From an uncultured Rhodospirillaceae bacterium (lineage in GTDB: Bacteria > Pseudomonadota > Alphaproteobacteria > Rhodospirillales > UBA2165), in assembly GCA_913054205.1 (NCBI GenBank), contig CAJXJM010000116.1, positions 1 through 7,539 on the forward strand: 7,539 bases of DNA, in the 5' to 3' direction. Shown one piece after another: positions 1 to 6,470 of this stretch (position 1 is its first letter; each line of letters starts with the position of its first letter). The notes beneath the pieces were generated by a model. The model searched no databases, was not told where the DNA came from, and saw nothing but the letters and a program-made list of their open reading frames with translations. Both the position numbers and the translations under genes were made by a program.

Positions 1-1174
1 CATTTTGATCGCAGTTGTCATTAACTGGCAATTCGGCTTTGACGCAAAATTTATGTCTGATGGCCGGGAAATTACGGGTTTGGATCTGTTCATCTCCGCG
101 ATGGTCGGTCTGGTCGTAACCTCTTTGATTGTTTGGATCACAGAATACTACACCGGTACAGACTACCGTCCGGTTAGAAGTATTGCAAAGGCGTCTGAAA
201 CCGGTCATGGCACGAACGTCATTCAAGGCCTTGCAATTTCAATGGAAGCAACAGCAATGCCCGTTGTCGTTATTTGTGCCGGTATTATCGTTGCCTTCCT
301 GACCGCGGGCCTATTTGGTGTGGCTATTGCAGCGACGGCGATGTTGGCCTTGGCAGGCATGGTTGTTGCGCTTGATGCGTTCGGCCCGGTTACGGATAAC
401 GCCGGTGGTATTGCTGAAATGGCAAATCTACCTGAAGACGTTCGTAAAACCACCGATGCACTTGATGCAGTTGGCAATACGACCAAAGCTGTCACCAAAG
501 GCTATGCGATCGGTTCTGCTGGTCTGGCCGCTTTGGTTCTTTTCGCCGCCTTTACTGCAGACGTTGAATTGCTGTTCCCGGACTTGAAGGTCAGCTTCTC
601 GCTAAGCAATCCCTTTGTGGTTGTTGGCCTGTTCATCGGAGGCATGATCCCCTACCTCTTTGGTGCAATGAGCATGATGGCAGTTGGCCGGGCCGCCGGT
701 GCGATTGTCGAAGAAGTTCGCCGTCAGTTCAGAGAAATTCCAGGTATTATGGAAGGCACTGCGAAACCAGAATACGGAAAATGCGTTGATATTCTGACCA
801 AAGCAGCCATTAAGGAAATGATCCTACCGTCAATCTTGCCGATTGCTGCACCGTTCGTCATTTACTTCGTAATCAATGCGATTGCCGGCCAAGCAGCAGC
901 TATGTCTACACTCGGCGCATCTTTAATGGGCCTTATTGTTACCGGTATCTTTATTGCCCTGTCGATGACATCTGGTGGTGGCGCGTGGGATAACGCTAAG
1001 AAATACATTGAAGATGGACATCACGGTGGCAAAGGCTCAGACGCTCATCACGCTGCCATTACAGGTGACACTGTTGGTGATCCTTACAAGGACACCGCGG
1101 GCCCAGCTGTGAACCCACTGATTAAGATTATGAATATTGTAGCTATTTTGCTGCTGGCGATCCTCGCCGCTTAG
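1..1174 (+). CDS. hppA: K+-independent membrane-bound proton-translocating pyrophosphatase, C-terminal part (5' end cut by window)
   Basis: Integral inner-membrane pump that hydrolyses pyrophosphate and moves protons. The reading frame is open from the window edge (first full codon at base 2), so the start is missing; about 390 C-terminal residues of a protein usually near 700 are present. Counting the TTG at base 5 as residue 1, a conserved cytoplasmic acidic motif lies at about 124-152 ([12 protein letters not shown], then [13 protein letters not shown]). [10 protein letters not shown] follows at 157-166 and [12 protein letters not shown] at 327-338, with the pyrophosphate/Mg-binding [15 protein letters not shown] at 346-360. 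Several long hydrophobic segments (about 83-123, 167-188, 201-227, 273-295, 300-321, 374-388) fit the C-terminal membrane helices. Known for the family: Lys in the GNTTK position with Thr three residues later marks K+-independent enzymes, whereas K+-dependent ones have Ala and Gly/Ala. Here Lys161 and Thr164 are present. The identity is very secure; the physiological direction of the pump is not visible here. Confidence 0.97.
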   Translation, partial: ILIAVVINWQFGFDAKFMSDGREITGLDLFISAMVGLVVTSLIVWITEYYTGTDYRPVRSIAKASETGHGTNVIQGLAISMEATAMPVVVICAGIIVAFLTAGLFGVAIAATAMLALAGMVVALDAFGPVTDNAGGIAEMANLPEDVRKTTDALDAVGNTTKAVTKGYAIGSAGLAALVLFAAFTADVELLFPDLKVSFSLSNPFVVVGLFIGGMIPYLFGAMSMMAVGRAAGAIVEEVRRQFREIPGIMEGTAKPEYGKCVDILTKAAIKEMILPSILPIAAPFVIYFVINAIAGQAAAMSTLGASLMGLIVTGIFIALSMTSGGGAWDNAKKYIEDGHHGGKGSDAHHAAITGDTVGDPYKDTAGPAVNPLIKIMNIVAILLLAILAA

Positions 1175-1193
1175 CGAATTGGTTTTAATCATT

Positions 1194-1231
1194 AAAAAAG
1201 CCCCAGGGTGTGAACCTTCGGGGCTTTTTTT
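1194..1231. terminator. Bidirectional rho-independent terminator between hppA and bamE
   Basis: The stem is AAAAAAGCCCC (1194-1204) against GGGGCTTTTTT (1220-1230). It continues inward as AGGGT/ACCTT with one bulged C at 1219 and a GTGA tetraloop of the GNRA type (1210-1213). Because the stem is flanked by A-run and T-run, it has a U-tract when read from either side. It lies 20 bases after the hppA stop and 22 bases beyond the bamE stop on the other strand, so it can serve both convergent genes. Confidence 0.93.
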
Positions 1232-1252
1232 AAACTAAAAAAAACAACCAAA

Positions 1253-1741
1253 CTATTTTCCGTCTAAGATCGTCCCGGTATTCTGACCACCCCCCTCAAA
1301 TCGTCCAACATTTCCAAAGAGTTGCTTTAAAATGGTCAACTCCTGTCCGGCCGTCGGCGTTACCCGTTTCACCATCGCAATGTCGCGACCTTCCTTCAGC
1401 CCAATTGTCTTTAATTCTTTGACCACACCCTTTTTATTAAACCGAATTATCAGAACCTTGCGTTCAACCACTTGAGGTTTGAAAAAGGCACGTGTTTCAG
1501 TTTTCTCGCTAATATAATACCAGCTTTCCCCCTGGAACATTTCAGTGCTTGAGGGTGATCCAATCATTTCAATGACATCGCGCTTATTTACTTGGCCAAC
1601 TTCTATATTTGCGAGCGAATCTGGGTCTGGGAGATTACCCCGCGAGGCAAGACGTGGAGCACATGCAGTTACGGCAATAACAGCGATGCCAATTGCAGCA
1701 ATTCGTGCAAATTTATAACGCCGGTTAAATTTTGTTTGCAT
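1253..1741 (-). CDS. bamE: Outer-membrane assembly lipoprotein BamE (SmpA/OmlA family)
   Basis: Lipoprotein component of the BAM complex, which folds and inserts beta-barrel proteins into the outer membrane. With the start chosen here the protein has 162 residues. A positively charged N-terminus (KFNRRYKFAR) is followed by a hydrophobic stretch and the lipobox VTAC, with Cys27 as the predicted lipidated residue. The BamE fold spans about residues 43-113: NIEVGQVNKRDVIEMIGSPS, then ESWYYIS, and the strand VERKVLIIRFNKKGVVKEL. A C-terminal extension (about 128-162, LTILKQLFGNVGRF) resembles other alphaproteobacterial members. An in-frame ATG at 1816 would add 25 residues. It is rejected because it would displace the signal peptide from the N-terminus and because it lies in the likely promoter. 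The chosen ATG has no good Shine-Dalgarno: GAGAG is about 13 bases away. The gene converges on hppA and diverges from the bc1 chaperone gene. Confidence 0.9.
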   Translation of the reverse strand: MQTKFNRRYKFARIAAIGIAVIAVTACAPRLASRGNLPDPDSLANIEVGQVNKRDVIEMIGSPSSTEMFQGESWYYISEKTETRAFFKPQVVERKVLIIRFNKKGVVKELKTIGLKEGRDIAMVKRVTPTAGQELTILKQLFGNVGRFEGGGQNTGTILDGK

Positions 1742-1794
1742 TTCGGCCAAATTTCTCTCAATTACCGTTTTAGAACTAAAGCCTTTTCGATAAG

Positions 1795-1823
1795 GCGATA
1801 TAGTAACATAAAACAACTATAAT
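1795..1823 (+). promoter_or_regulatory. Candidate promoter of the bc1 chaperone-DUF177 operon
   Basis: A perfect TATAAT stands at 1818-1823, 60 bases before the chaperone ATG. The hexamer 17 bases upstream (GCGATA, 1795-1800) matches the -35 consensus at only three positions, so the -35 is weak. Start of transcription would be near 1830, leaving a leader of about 53 bases. This -10 overlaps the minus-strand -10 proposed for bamE. Confidence 0.4.
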
Positions 1824-1844
1824 GGCTAAGTGATGTCGTGTCCG
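1816..1844 (-). promoter_or_regulatory. Candidate bamE promoter
   Basis: On the minus strand, CGGACA (plus positions 1839-1844; 4 of 6 matches to TTGACA) is separated by 17 bases from TATAGT (1816-1821; 5 of 6 matches to TATAAT). Transcription would start near 1809, giving a leader of about 68 bases before the bamE ATG. A perfect TTGACA also occurs upstream on this strand (1853-1858), but the hexamer 17 bases from it is the poor CATCAC. The assignment is by eye only. Confidence 0.4.
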
Positions 1845-1882
1845 GAGCACTCTGTCAACGGCTGTTTTGAGCGGTAGATAAA

Positions 1883-2434
1883 ATGGGAATACTTGCCTTT
1901 TTGGGCCTCAAAAAATACGACGATACGGTCTACAGCCTCTATGGCCAAATCGTTGCTCAGGCGCGTCTGGAGGGTTTTTATATTCTCCAGGGCGTACCAG
2001 ACACTGTTAATGGACGATTTGAACTCATAACCCTCCATATCTTCATCGTCATGCATCGTCTAAAGGAACTCGGGGAGGAAGGCGGCAAACTCTCTCAAGA
2101 GCTGTTTGATGTAATGTTTGGCGATATGGATAAAAATATGCGCGAAATGGGCGTTGGTGATTTGGGCGTTGGGAGAAAAATTAAAGCGCTGGCAAAATCC
2201 TTTTATGGGCGAATCAAAGCTTACGATGACGCAATTGCCGGAACTGACGGCGCAACCATGACCGAAGCTTTAAAACGTAATTTGTATTTAGACTGCGAGC
2301 CTACCGAAGCCCAAGTCGTCGCTGTTGCTGATTACATTGGCCGCGAAATTCAATCTTCGAAAAACTGGAGTTTTGAGAGTCTAAAAAGCGGCGAAATAGA
2401 GTTCGGGTCAATCCCCACAAACGGATCAGAATAA
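1883..2434 (+). CDS. Ubiquinol-cytochrome c chaperone (CBP3/UQCC1-like), bc1 complex assembly factor
   Basis: Predicted assembly factor for the cytochrome bc1 complex (complex III), homologous to mitochondrial CBP3/UQCC1, which helps cytochrome b synthesis and stability. In the 183-residue protein the conserved core is clear: QARLEGFY (26-33), a DTVNGRFELITLH stretch (40-52), and then the hallmark DMDKNMREMGVGDLGVGRKI (81-100), followed by FYGRIKAYDDAI (107-118). There is no signal peptide or membrane segment, so it should act in the cytoplasm or at the inner face of the membrane. The ATG is preceded by a weak GAGCGG (1869-1874). The first gene of a plus-strand operon, it ends three bases before the DUF177 gene. 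The role is inferred from the mitochondrial family and has been less studied in bacteria. Confidence 0.9.
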   Translation: MGILAFLGLKKYDDTVYSLYGQIVAQARLEGFYILQGVPDTVNGRFELITLHIFIVMHRLKELGEEGGKLSQELFDVMFGDMDKNMREMGVGDLGVGRKIKALAKSFYGRIKAYDDAIAGTDGATMTEALKRNLYLDCEPTEAQVVAVADYIGREIQSSKNWSFESLKSGEIEFGSIPTNGSE

Positions 2435-2437
2435 ATT

Positions 2438-2974
2438 ATGATTGCAACCAGCGCAGAACTTTCTCGAGTGATCAATGTTGATCAGGTGAAAGGGACCAAC
2501 TATGAATTAGACATTGTGGCGTCTGATGCGGAATGCTTGGCGCTAGCCAAAAGATTCGATCTGATTAAGCTTGAAAAGCTTACAGCGCACCTCGTTTTTA
2601 TAAGCTCGCCATCAAAAAAGGATATTCAGGTTAAAGCGAGCTTTGAGGGTCATGTGGTTCAACGGTGCAGCGTTACCTTGGAGCCATTAGCAGGCGATGT
2701 AAAAGGCGAATTTTGGTGTGATTATTCTGAAGAAATCGTCCCCGAAAACGTTGAAATCATTGAATTTGATACAGATACAGATGATCCAGCAGAACCCATT
2801 GTCGATGGCACGTTTGACGTTGGAATAATGCTAACTGAACACTTTGGTCTCGAGCTTGACCCGTTCCCTAGATCGCCCAGTGCTGATTTTGGCAGGTTAA
2901 AGAAAGAGGCGGGGGATAAATTAGACGACGGCGAAAGTGATAATCCGTTTGCAGTCTTAAAGAAACTCAAGTAA
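2438..2974 (+). CDS. yceD: DUF177/YceD family protein, large-subunit rRNA accumulation factor
   Basis: A 178-residue soluble acidic protein of the DUF177 (YceD) family. Homologs in Escherichia coli and in chloroplasts have been linked to 23S rRNA accumulation, and the gene typically sits next to rpmF, as here. Visible family marks are the Cys-containing segment QRCSVTLEPL (75-84), the central acidic DTDTDDPAEPIVDGTFDVG (111-129), the segment LTEHFGLELDPFPRSP (132-147), and the C-terminal DNPFAVLKKLK (168-178). The usual second Cys close to the first is not seen; the next Cys is at 94 (FWCDY). The start codon follows the upstream stop after three bases and lacks an obvious Shine-Dalgarno, so translation is probably coupled. 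The biochemical activity is unknown. Confidence 0.9.
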   Translation: MIATSAELSRVINVDQVKGTNYELDIVASDAECLALAKRFDLIKLEKLTAHLVFISSPSKKDIQVKASFEGHVVQRCSVTLEPLAGDVKGEFWCDYSEEIVPENVEIIEFDTDTDDPAEPIVDGTFDVGIMLTEHFGLELDPFPRSPSADFGRLKKEAGDKLDDGESDNPFAVLKKLK

Positions 2975-3018
2975 ACGAATGCCAGATTTCAATCGTGGCA
3001 ACGCATAGGTACCTCGCA

Positions 3019-3032
3019 TTCGGCTTGCCGAA
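3019..3032. repeat. Perfect short palindrome in the rpmF leader
   Basis: TTCGGCTTGCCGAA is a 14-base sequence with self-complementary arms (TTCGGC/GCCGAA around TT), able to form a TTCGG stem with a CTTG loop in RNA. It lies in the 151-base gap between DUF177 and rpmF, within an outer repeat GGTAC (3009-3013)/GTACC (3051-3055). T-rich DNA follows (to about 3048), but not a clean U-tract. It could be a weak terminator, a leader hairpin or a protein site; no choice can be made from sequence. Confidence 0.4.
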
Positions 3033-3125
3033 CCATTTAATTTGTTTTATGTACCGTGCCTCCGCGATGGAAACTTCCAAAATACTTGGCAGATAAACTC
3101 GTTTAAGAATTAGAGATAAATAGCT

Positions 3126-3311
3126 ATGGCTGTTCCGAAGAAGAAAATATCCAAATCCCGCCGAAACATGCGCCGGGCGCATGACTCCCTTAGTGCAGCG
3201 GCTCAAACCGAATGCGCAAACTGCGGCGAGGTCAAACGTCCTCATCACGTATGTGGCTCTTGTGGCTATTATGATGGCCGCGAAGTAGTCGAAATCGATT
3301 CGGTCGCTTAA
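3126..3311 (+). CDS. rpmF: 50S ribosomal protein L32, four-cysteine zinc type
   Basis: A 61-residue ribosomal protein of the large subunit. The N-terminus [20 protein letters not shown] is the family signature that contacts rRNA. A zinc ribbon follows, made of Cys30-x2-Cys33 and Cys43-x2-Cys46 (CANC...CGSC), so this is the zinc-binding form, not a cysteine-free paralog. Length is normal. The start is fixed by the conserved MAVPKKK; the Shine-Dalgarno is weak (TAGAGA at 3111-3116). The gene sits between DUF177 and plsX, a long-conserved arrangement linking ribosome and lipid genes. Transcription may come from the upstream operon or from the 151-base leader, where only a poor promoter match is seen (TTGCCG, 17 bases, TATGTA at 3025-3053). 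Confidence 0.98.
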   Translation: MAVPKKKISKSRRNMRRAHDSLSAAAQTECANCGEVKRPHHVCGSCGYYDGREVVEIDSVA

Positions 3312-3353
3312 ACTGTTTCTTTTAACAGTAAAACGGCTCACAATACCAACCTA

Positions 3354-3370
3354 GAGCTAGCTCAAAGGAG
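3354..3370 (+). promoter_or_regulatory. plsX ribosome-binding site with an abutting palindrome
   Basis: AAAGGAG (3364-3370) lies nine bases before a GTG codon and is the best Shine-Dalgarno in the window, which decides the plsX start. It is directly preceded by a perfect 10-base palindrome, GAGCTAGCTC (3354-3363). Another small inverted repeat, ACTGTT/AACAGT around a six-base loop (3312-3329), lies just after rpmF and is not followed by a U-tract. Confidence 0.7.
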
Positions 3371-3379
3371 CGCGGATCG

Positions 3380-4462
3380 GTGACTGATCTAATTACCGTA
3401 GCAATAGACGGTATGGGCGGGGACAACGCCCCAGATATGATTGTTGGCGGCATTGATCTTGCCTGTGCGCATGCTGATGATGTGCGCTATCTGGTTTTCG
3501 GCGACGAAGCTCAACTCGAGCCTTTATTGGACAAATACCCAAGGGCTAAAGCGGCCTGCGAAATCCGCCATACGACCGATATCGTCACCATGGGTGACAA
3601 GCCTACTGTTGCCTTGCGTACTGGTAAAAACTCCAGCATGCGCTTGGCAATTGATGCGGTAAAGAACGGCGAAGCTTCCGCAATCGTGTCTGCCGGCAAT
3701 ACCGGCGCTCTGATGGCGATGGCGACGATTGTGCTCAGAATGATACCCGGAATTAGCCGACCTGCCATCGTCACTAGTTTTCCAACCCAAAATGGTGACT
3801 GCGTGATGCTGGATCTCGGTGCAAATATCGAATGTGATGCTGAGAACTTGGTTCAATTTGCGGTTATGGGTGAGGTTTTCGCCCGCAATGAATTGGACAT
3901 TGAACAACCATCCATCGGTATTTTGAATGTTGGCGTTGAAGGCCTCAAAGGAAACGATTCGGTCAAAAAGGCCGCAGCGATCCTTCAAGAGTCTGATCTG
4001 CCGATTAAATTTTATGGATTTGTTGAAGGTGACGATATTGGCAAAGGTACCGTTGATGTCATCGTAACAGACGGCTTCACCGGAAATATTGCATTAAAAA
4101 CCGCCGAAGGTACGGCTCAATTGATCACGTTCTTCTTGAAAAAGTTTCTCACTGAAAGCCTTATTTCCAAGATTGGCGCATTGATGGCACGCCCCGCGCT
4201 TGAAAGATTTCGCGCGCATTTCGATCCTCGGCGTTATAACGGTGCCATGCTCGTTGGTCTCAATGGTGTTTGCGTCAAAAGCCACGGTGGCACGGACGCT
4301 CTCGGTTTTGCGCATGCGATTGAGGCGGGTGTTAAGCTTATTAGGCGTGATTTTATCGAAATAATTAAAGAAGATCTGGGACATCTCATCTCGCCGAGTT
4401 CTGATGCCTCAGAAAATACTGACAACGCAGATAATTCGGAACCACAGTCGGCTACCGCATAA
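3380..4462 (+). CDS. plsX: Phosphate acyltransferase PlsX
   Basis: Peripheral membrane enzyme that converts acyl-ACP and phosphate to acyl-phosphate, the acyl donor for the PlsY glycerol-3-phosphate acyltransferase, thereby joining fatty acid synthesis to phospholipid synthesis. The 360-residue protein has the normal length. Family motifs seen are VAIDGMGGDNAP near the N-terminus (residues 7-18), SAGNTGALMA (about 103-112), LDLGANIECDAENLVQFA, the segment VTDGFTGNIALKTAEG, and NGVCVKSHGGTDALGFAHAI toward the C-terminus. The tail after about residue 338 is rich in Ser, Asn, Asp and Thr and is probably disordered. The start is GTG, supported by the strong Shine-Dalgarno and by the conserved N-terminal motif nearby. 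The stop codon is directly followed by the fabH ATG. Confidence 0.98.
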   Translation: MTDLITVAIDGMGGDNAPDMIVGGIDLACAHADDVRYLVFGDEAQLEPLLDKYPRAKAACEIRHTTDIVTMGDKPTVALRTGKNSSMRLAIDAVKNGEASAIVSAGNTGALMAMATIVLRMIPGISRPAIVTSFPTQNGDCVMLDLGANIECDAENLVQFAVMGEVFARNELDIEQPSIGILNVGVEGLKGNDSVKKAAAILQESDLPIKFYGFVEGDDIGKGTVDVIVTDGFTGNIALKTAEGTAQLITFFLKKFLTESLISKIGALMARPALERFRAHFDPRRYNGAMLVGLNGVCVKSHGGTDALGFAHAIEAGVKLIRRDFIEIIKEDLGHLISPSSDASENTDNADNSEPQSATA

Positions 4463-5440
4463 ATGAAAATAATATCTCAACTCGTCGGCTGCGGCTCATA
4501 TCTCCCGCAAAATGTCGTTACCAATGAAGATTTGGCTGAAAAGGTGGACACCACCGATGAGTGGATTATTTCCCGCACCGGCATTAAACAACGCCATTTC
4601 GCTGCGGAAGATGAGTACACCTCAGACCTTGCTTTAAAAGCAGCTAACCGCGCGTTGGAACATGCCGGCATTGACGGCTCTGAAATAGACCTTATCGTTG
4701 TCGGCACCACCACGCCTGACAGAACTTTTCCGGCTACCGCCGTCCGCATTCAAAAACATTTAGGCTGCCGTTCCGGCGCTGCGTTTGATGTTCAGGCAGT
4801 TTGCTCCGGCTTTATCTACGCGCTTTCGATCGTCGACAGCTTGATCCAAACCGGTCAGGCAAAAACAGCGCTGGTTATTGGCGCCGATACATTGTCGCGC
4901 CTCCTAAATTGGGAAGACCGCACAACCTGCGTTCTATTTGGCGATGGCGCAGGTGCAGTCGTCGTTAAAGCCGTCGAAGTGGAAGAACAATCACCGGATG
5001 AGCCCGGCATACTTTCGACGCATATCCACTCCGATGGTAACTTGGAAGATTTGCTGTATTGCGATGGTGGGGCATCGACGACCCAAACCGCTGGATATAT
5101 TACGATGGCCGGCAAGGAAGTCTTTCGCCACGCTGTCACTAATTTGGCAGCCGTTGTCACGGAAGCGCTTGCGGCCAATGATCTGACGGACAGCGATATC
5201 GACTGGCTGGTGCCACACCAAGCCAACAAACGCATTATCGACAGCACTGCTAAAAAGCTGAAAATGCCGATTGAAAAAGTCATTCTCACCGTCCAGAATC
5301 ATGCCAATACATCTGCTGCCTCAATCCCGCTTGCCTTGGACCACGGCGTGCGCGAAGGCCTCATTAAAAAAGGTGATCTGCTGTTAATGGAAGCGATGGG
5401 CGGCGGCTTGACTTGGGGCGCTGCGTTGGTTCGCTGGTAA
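4463..5440 (+). CDS. fabH: Beta-ketoacyl-ACP synthase III
   Basis: Condensing enzyme that starts type II fatty acid synthesis by joining acetyl-CoA to malonyl-ACP. The 325-residue length fits the family. The catalytic triad is visible: Cys114 in [10 protein letters not shown], His252 in [11 protein letters not shown] and Asn282 in NHANTSAAS. The His-to-Asn spacing of 30 equals that of E. coli FabH (His244, Asn274). Other signatures are [16 protein letters not shown] (30-45), GDGAGAVVV (160-168) and the C-terminal [15 protein letters not shown]. The ATG is immediately after the plsX TAA, and no Shine-Dalgarno is seen in the end of plsX, so termination-reinitiation is likely and would keep the two lipid genes in step. 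Substrate chain preference cannot be read reliably from the sequence. Confidence 0.98.
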   Translation: MKIISQLVGCGSYLPQNVVTNEDLAEKVDTTDEWIISRTGIKQRHFAAEDEYTSDLALKAANRALEHAGIDGSEIDLIVVGTTTPDRTFPATAVRIQKHLGCRSGAAFDVQAVCSGFIYALSIVDSLIQTGQAKTALVIGADTLSRLLNWEDRTTCVLFGDGAGAVVVKAVEVEEQSPDEPGILSTHIHSDGNLEDLLYCDGGASTTQTAGYITMAGKEVFRHAVTNLAAVVTEALAANDLTDSDIDWLVPHQANKRIIDSTAKKLKMPIEKVILTVQNHANTSAASIPLALDHGVREGLIKKGDLLLMEAMGGGLTWGAALVRW

Positions 5441-5493
5441 AATTAGGGATTACCCGCACGATTTTTACAAAAATGTGTGTTAAATACGCCTTC

Positions 5494-5506
5494 CATCCCA
5501 TTGATT
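5494..5506 (-). promoter_or_regulatory. Candidate IHF-binding site upstream of ihfA
   Basis: Read on the minus strand this is AATCAATGGGATG, which matches the IHF consensus WATCAANNNNTTR except at one base (A in place of the first T of TTR). The flank 5' of the motif on that strand is A/T-rich (CAAAAAGTTTTCAA), as in many strong IHF sites. It is 63 bases before the ihfA start. Autoregulation of ihfA by IHF is known in E. coli; here it is inference. Confidence 0.35.
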
Positions 5507-5535
5507 TTGAAAACTTTTTGACGTAAGCTTAGTTT
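5507..5535 (+). promoter_or_regulatory. Weak candidate promoter of ihfA
   Basis: TTGAAA (5507-5512, 5 of 6 matches) is 17 bases from TAGTTT (5530-5535, 3 of 6). Transcription would start near 5542 and leave a short leader of about 27 bases. The 128-base gap after fabH, with no terminator seen in it, leaves read-through from plsX-fabH equally possible. Confidence 0.3.
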
Positions 5536-5568
5536 CAAATCCGAAATCAAAATAGGGAATGGAAGCCA

Positions 5569-5925
5569 ATGTACAATGAGACAATTACCCGATCTCAATT
5601 GAGTGAAGCCGTATATCAGGAAGTCGGTTTATCCCGAAATGAATCGGCTGATCTTTTGGAATCTGTTCTCAATAAAGTTTCGAATACATTGGCCAGTGGC
5701 GAATCCGTAAAAATTTCCTCCTTCGGCAGTTTCTCTGTCCGGAGCAAAGGCCAAAGGATTGGACGCAACCCAAAGACCGGCGAGGAGGTTCCGATTTTGC
5801 CTCGTAAGGTTTTGGTGTTTCGACCCTCGCAGGTTTTGAAAAGCAAATTAAGTGGCCTTCCTGTGGAACCAGCTGGGCCAGTTGAGCCAGCTAATCCACC
5901 CTCCAATACTAGTGAATTCGATTAA
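5569..5925 (+). CDS. ihfA: Integration host factor subunit alpha
   Basis: Alpha subunit of IHF, a nucleoid protein that bends DNA sharply at specific sites and supports recombination, transcription and replication; it works as a heterodimer with IhfB. The 118-residue protein has the dimerisation helices (about 1-45: [20 protein letters not shown]), the [11 protein letters not shown] strand (48-58), and the arm [26 protein letters not shown]. The DNA-intercalating proline is Pro68 in RNP. The alpha identity is preferred over HU or IhfB because of the gene's place after fabH and before the MerR-like gene, common in alphaproteobacteria. The start is supported by AGGGAA (5554-5559) nine bases upstream. 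The tail after residue 96 is a proline-rich extension with a small repeat ([12 protein letters not shown]) not needed for the fold. Confidence 0.95.
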   Translation: MYNETITRSQLSEAVYQEVGLSRNESADLLESVLNKVSNTLASGESVKISSFGSFSVRSKGQRIGRNPKTGEEVPILPRKVLVFRPSQVLKSKLSGLPVEPAGPVEPANPPSNTSEFD

Positions 5926-5927
5926 TC

Positions 5928-6335
5928 ATGGCTCTCGCGACAGAGCAACAGCCGTCAGAGAGACGGCGCAGCGGTAAATCCGCGTCAGCATTTCGTACCA
6001 TCAGCGAAGTCGCCAAAGAGCTCGACCTCCCGCAACATGTTCTACGATTTTGGGAAAGTAAATTCCCCCAGATAAAGCCGATGAAACGCGGCGGTGGACG
6101 GCGCTATTACCGGCCAGAAGATTTAGTGATGCTGCGCCGCATTCGGGATTTATTGTACATTGACGGCTATACCATCAAAGGCGTGCAGAAACTTCTCAAA
6201 GAAAACGGCGGCAAGATAGAGGAGGGGGCATCCGCTTCTTCGAATATTGGCTCCCAATCTGCATCGCCTGAAAAAACTGCCGAGTTAAAATCTGTCCTTT
6301 CCGAGTTGAAGGAAATTCGAAAACTATTGCCCTGA
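5928..6335 (+). CDS. MerR-family helix-turn-helix regulator of unknown target
   Basis: A 135-residue putative DNA-binding protein. The MerR-type winged helix-turn-helix domain spans about residues 22-90: [40 protein letters not shown] (42-61), and [20 protein letters not shown] with TIKGVQKLL. The N-terminus (1-20) is charged and probably disordered. A Ser/Ala-rich linker (about 100-115) leads to a short amphipathic C-terminal helix (117-134, [17 protein letters not shown]) that may mediate dimerisation. The protein contains no cysteine, so it is not a metal or redox sensor of the classical MerR kind, and there is no effector domain. It starts two bases after the ihfA stop and is surely cotranscribed with it. 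This pairing is common in alphaproteobacteria, but I know of no established target. Confidence 0.9.
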   Translation: MALATEQQPSERRRSGKSASAFRTISEVAKELDLPQHVLRFWESKFPQIKPMKRGGGRRYYRPEDLVMLRRIRDLLYIDGYTIKGVQKLLKENGGKIEEGASASSNIGSQSASPEKTAELKSVLSELKEIRKLLP

Positions 6336-6348
6336 TGCTTTAATGCAG

Positions 6349-6377
6349 TTGTCGGCGGAGACTCAGCGCATTATATT
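6349..6377 (+). promoter_or_regulatory. Promoter of tRNA-Pro
   Basis: TTGTCG (6349-6354, 4 of 6 matches) is exactly 17 bases from TATATT (6372-6377, 5 of 6 matches). Transcription would start about seven bases on, near 6384, leaving a leader of some ten bases before the mature tRNA end. Position, spacing and the short leader fit a stable-RNA promoter. Confidence 0.65.
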
Positions 6378-6393
6378 GCAGCTACATATTTGT

Positions 6394-6470
6394 CGGAGCG
6401 TGGCGCAGCCTGGTAGCGCACTTGTCTGGGGGACAAGGGGTCGTGGGTTCGAATCCCGCCGCTCCGACCA
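6394..6470 (+). tRNA. tRNA-Pro, anticodon GGG
   Basis: A complete 77-base tRNA with encoded CCA. The acceptor stem is CGGAGCG (6394-6400) with CGCTCCG (6460-6466), discriminator A6467 and CCA at 6468-6470. The D stem is GCGC/GCGC (6403-6406 with 6416-6419). The anticodon stem is CTTGT/ACAAG, holding the loop CTGGGGG with anticodon GGG at 6428-6430. The T arm is GTGGG, TTCGAAT, CCCGC. The C1-G72 pair and A73 are typical of bacterial tRNA-Pro. It reads CCC and, by wobble, CCU. A run of seven T (6472-6478) directly follows the CCA and may help termination. Confidence 0.97.

Noticed and set aside
1742..1816. A 25-residue N-terminal extension of bamE from an upstream ATG
   Set aside because: It would put a polar stretch before a good lipoprotein signal peptide, and its start codon lies in the proposed -10 region.
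3086..3116. TTGGCA (3086-3091) as -35 of a promoter next to rpmF
   Set aside because: No acceptable -10 lies 16-18 bases downstream, and the start of transcription would be almost at the ATG.
2967..3341. Minus-strand open frame of 124 codons covering rpmF and its leader
   Set aside because: It runs antisense to the conserved rpmF gene, its product has no recognisable motif, and no ribosome-binding site was seen.
5444..5466. GGG-ATTA-CCC followed by TTTTT after fabH as a terminator
   Set aside because: A three-base-pair stem is too weak, and six bases separate it from the T-run.
5461..5474. ATTTTTACAAAAAT inverted repeat after fabH
   Set aside because: Pure A/T arms with a two-base centre are expected by chance in an AT-rich gap and give no stable RNA hairpin.
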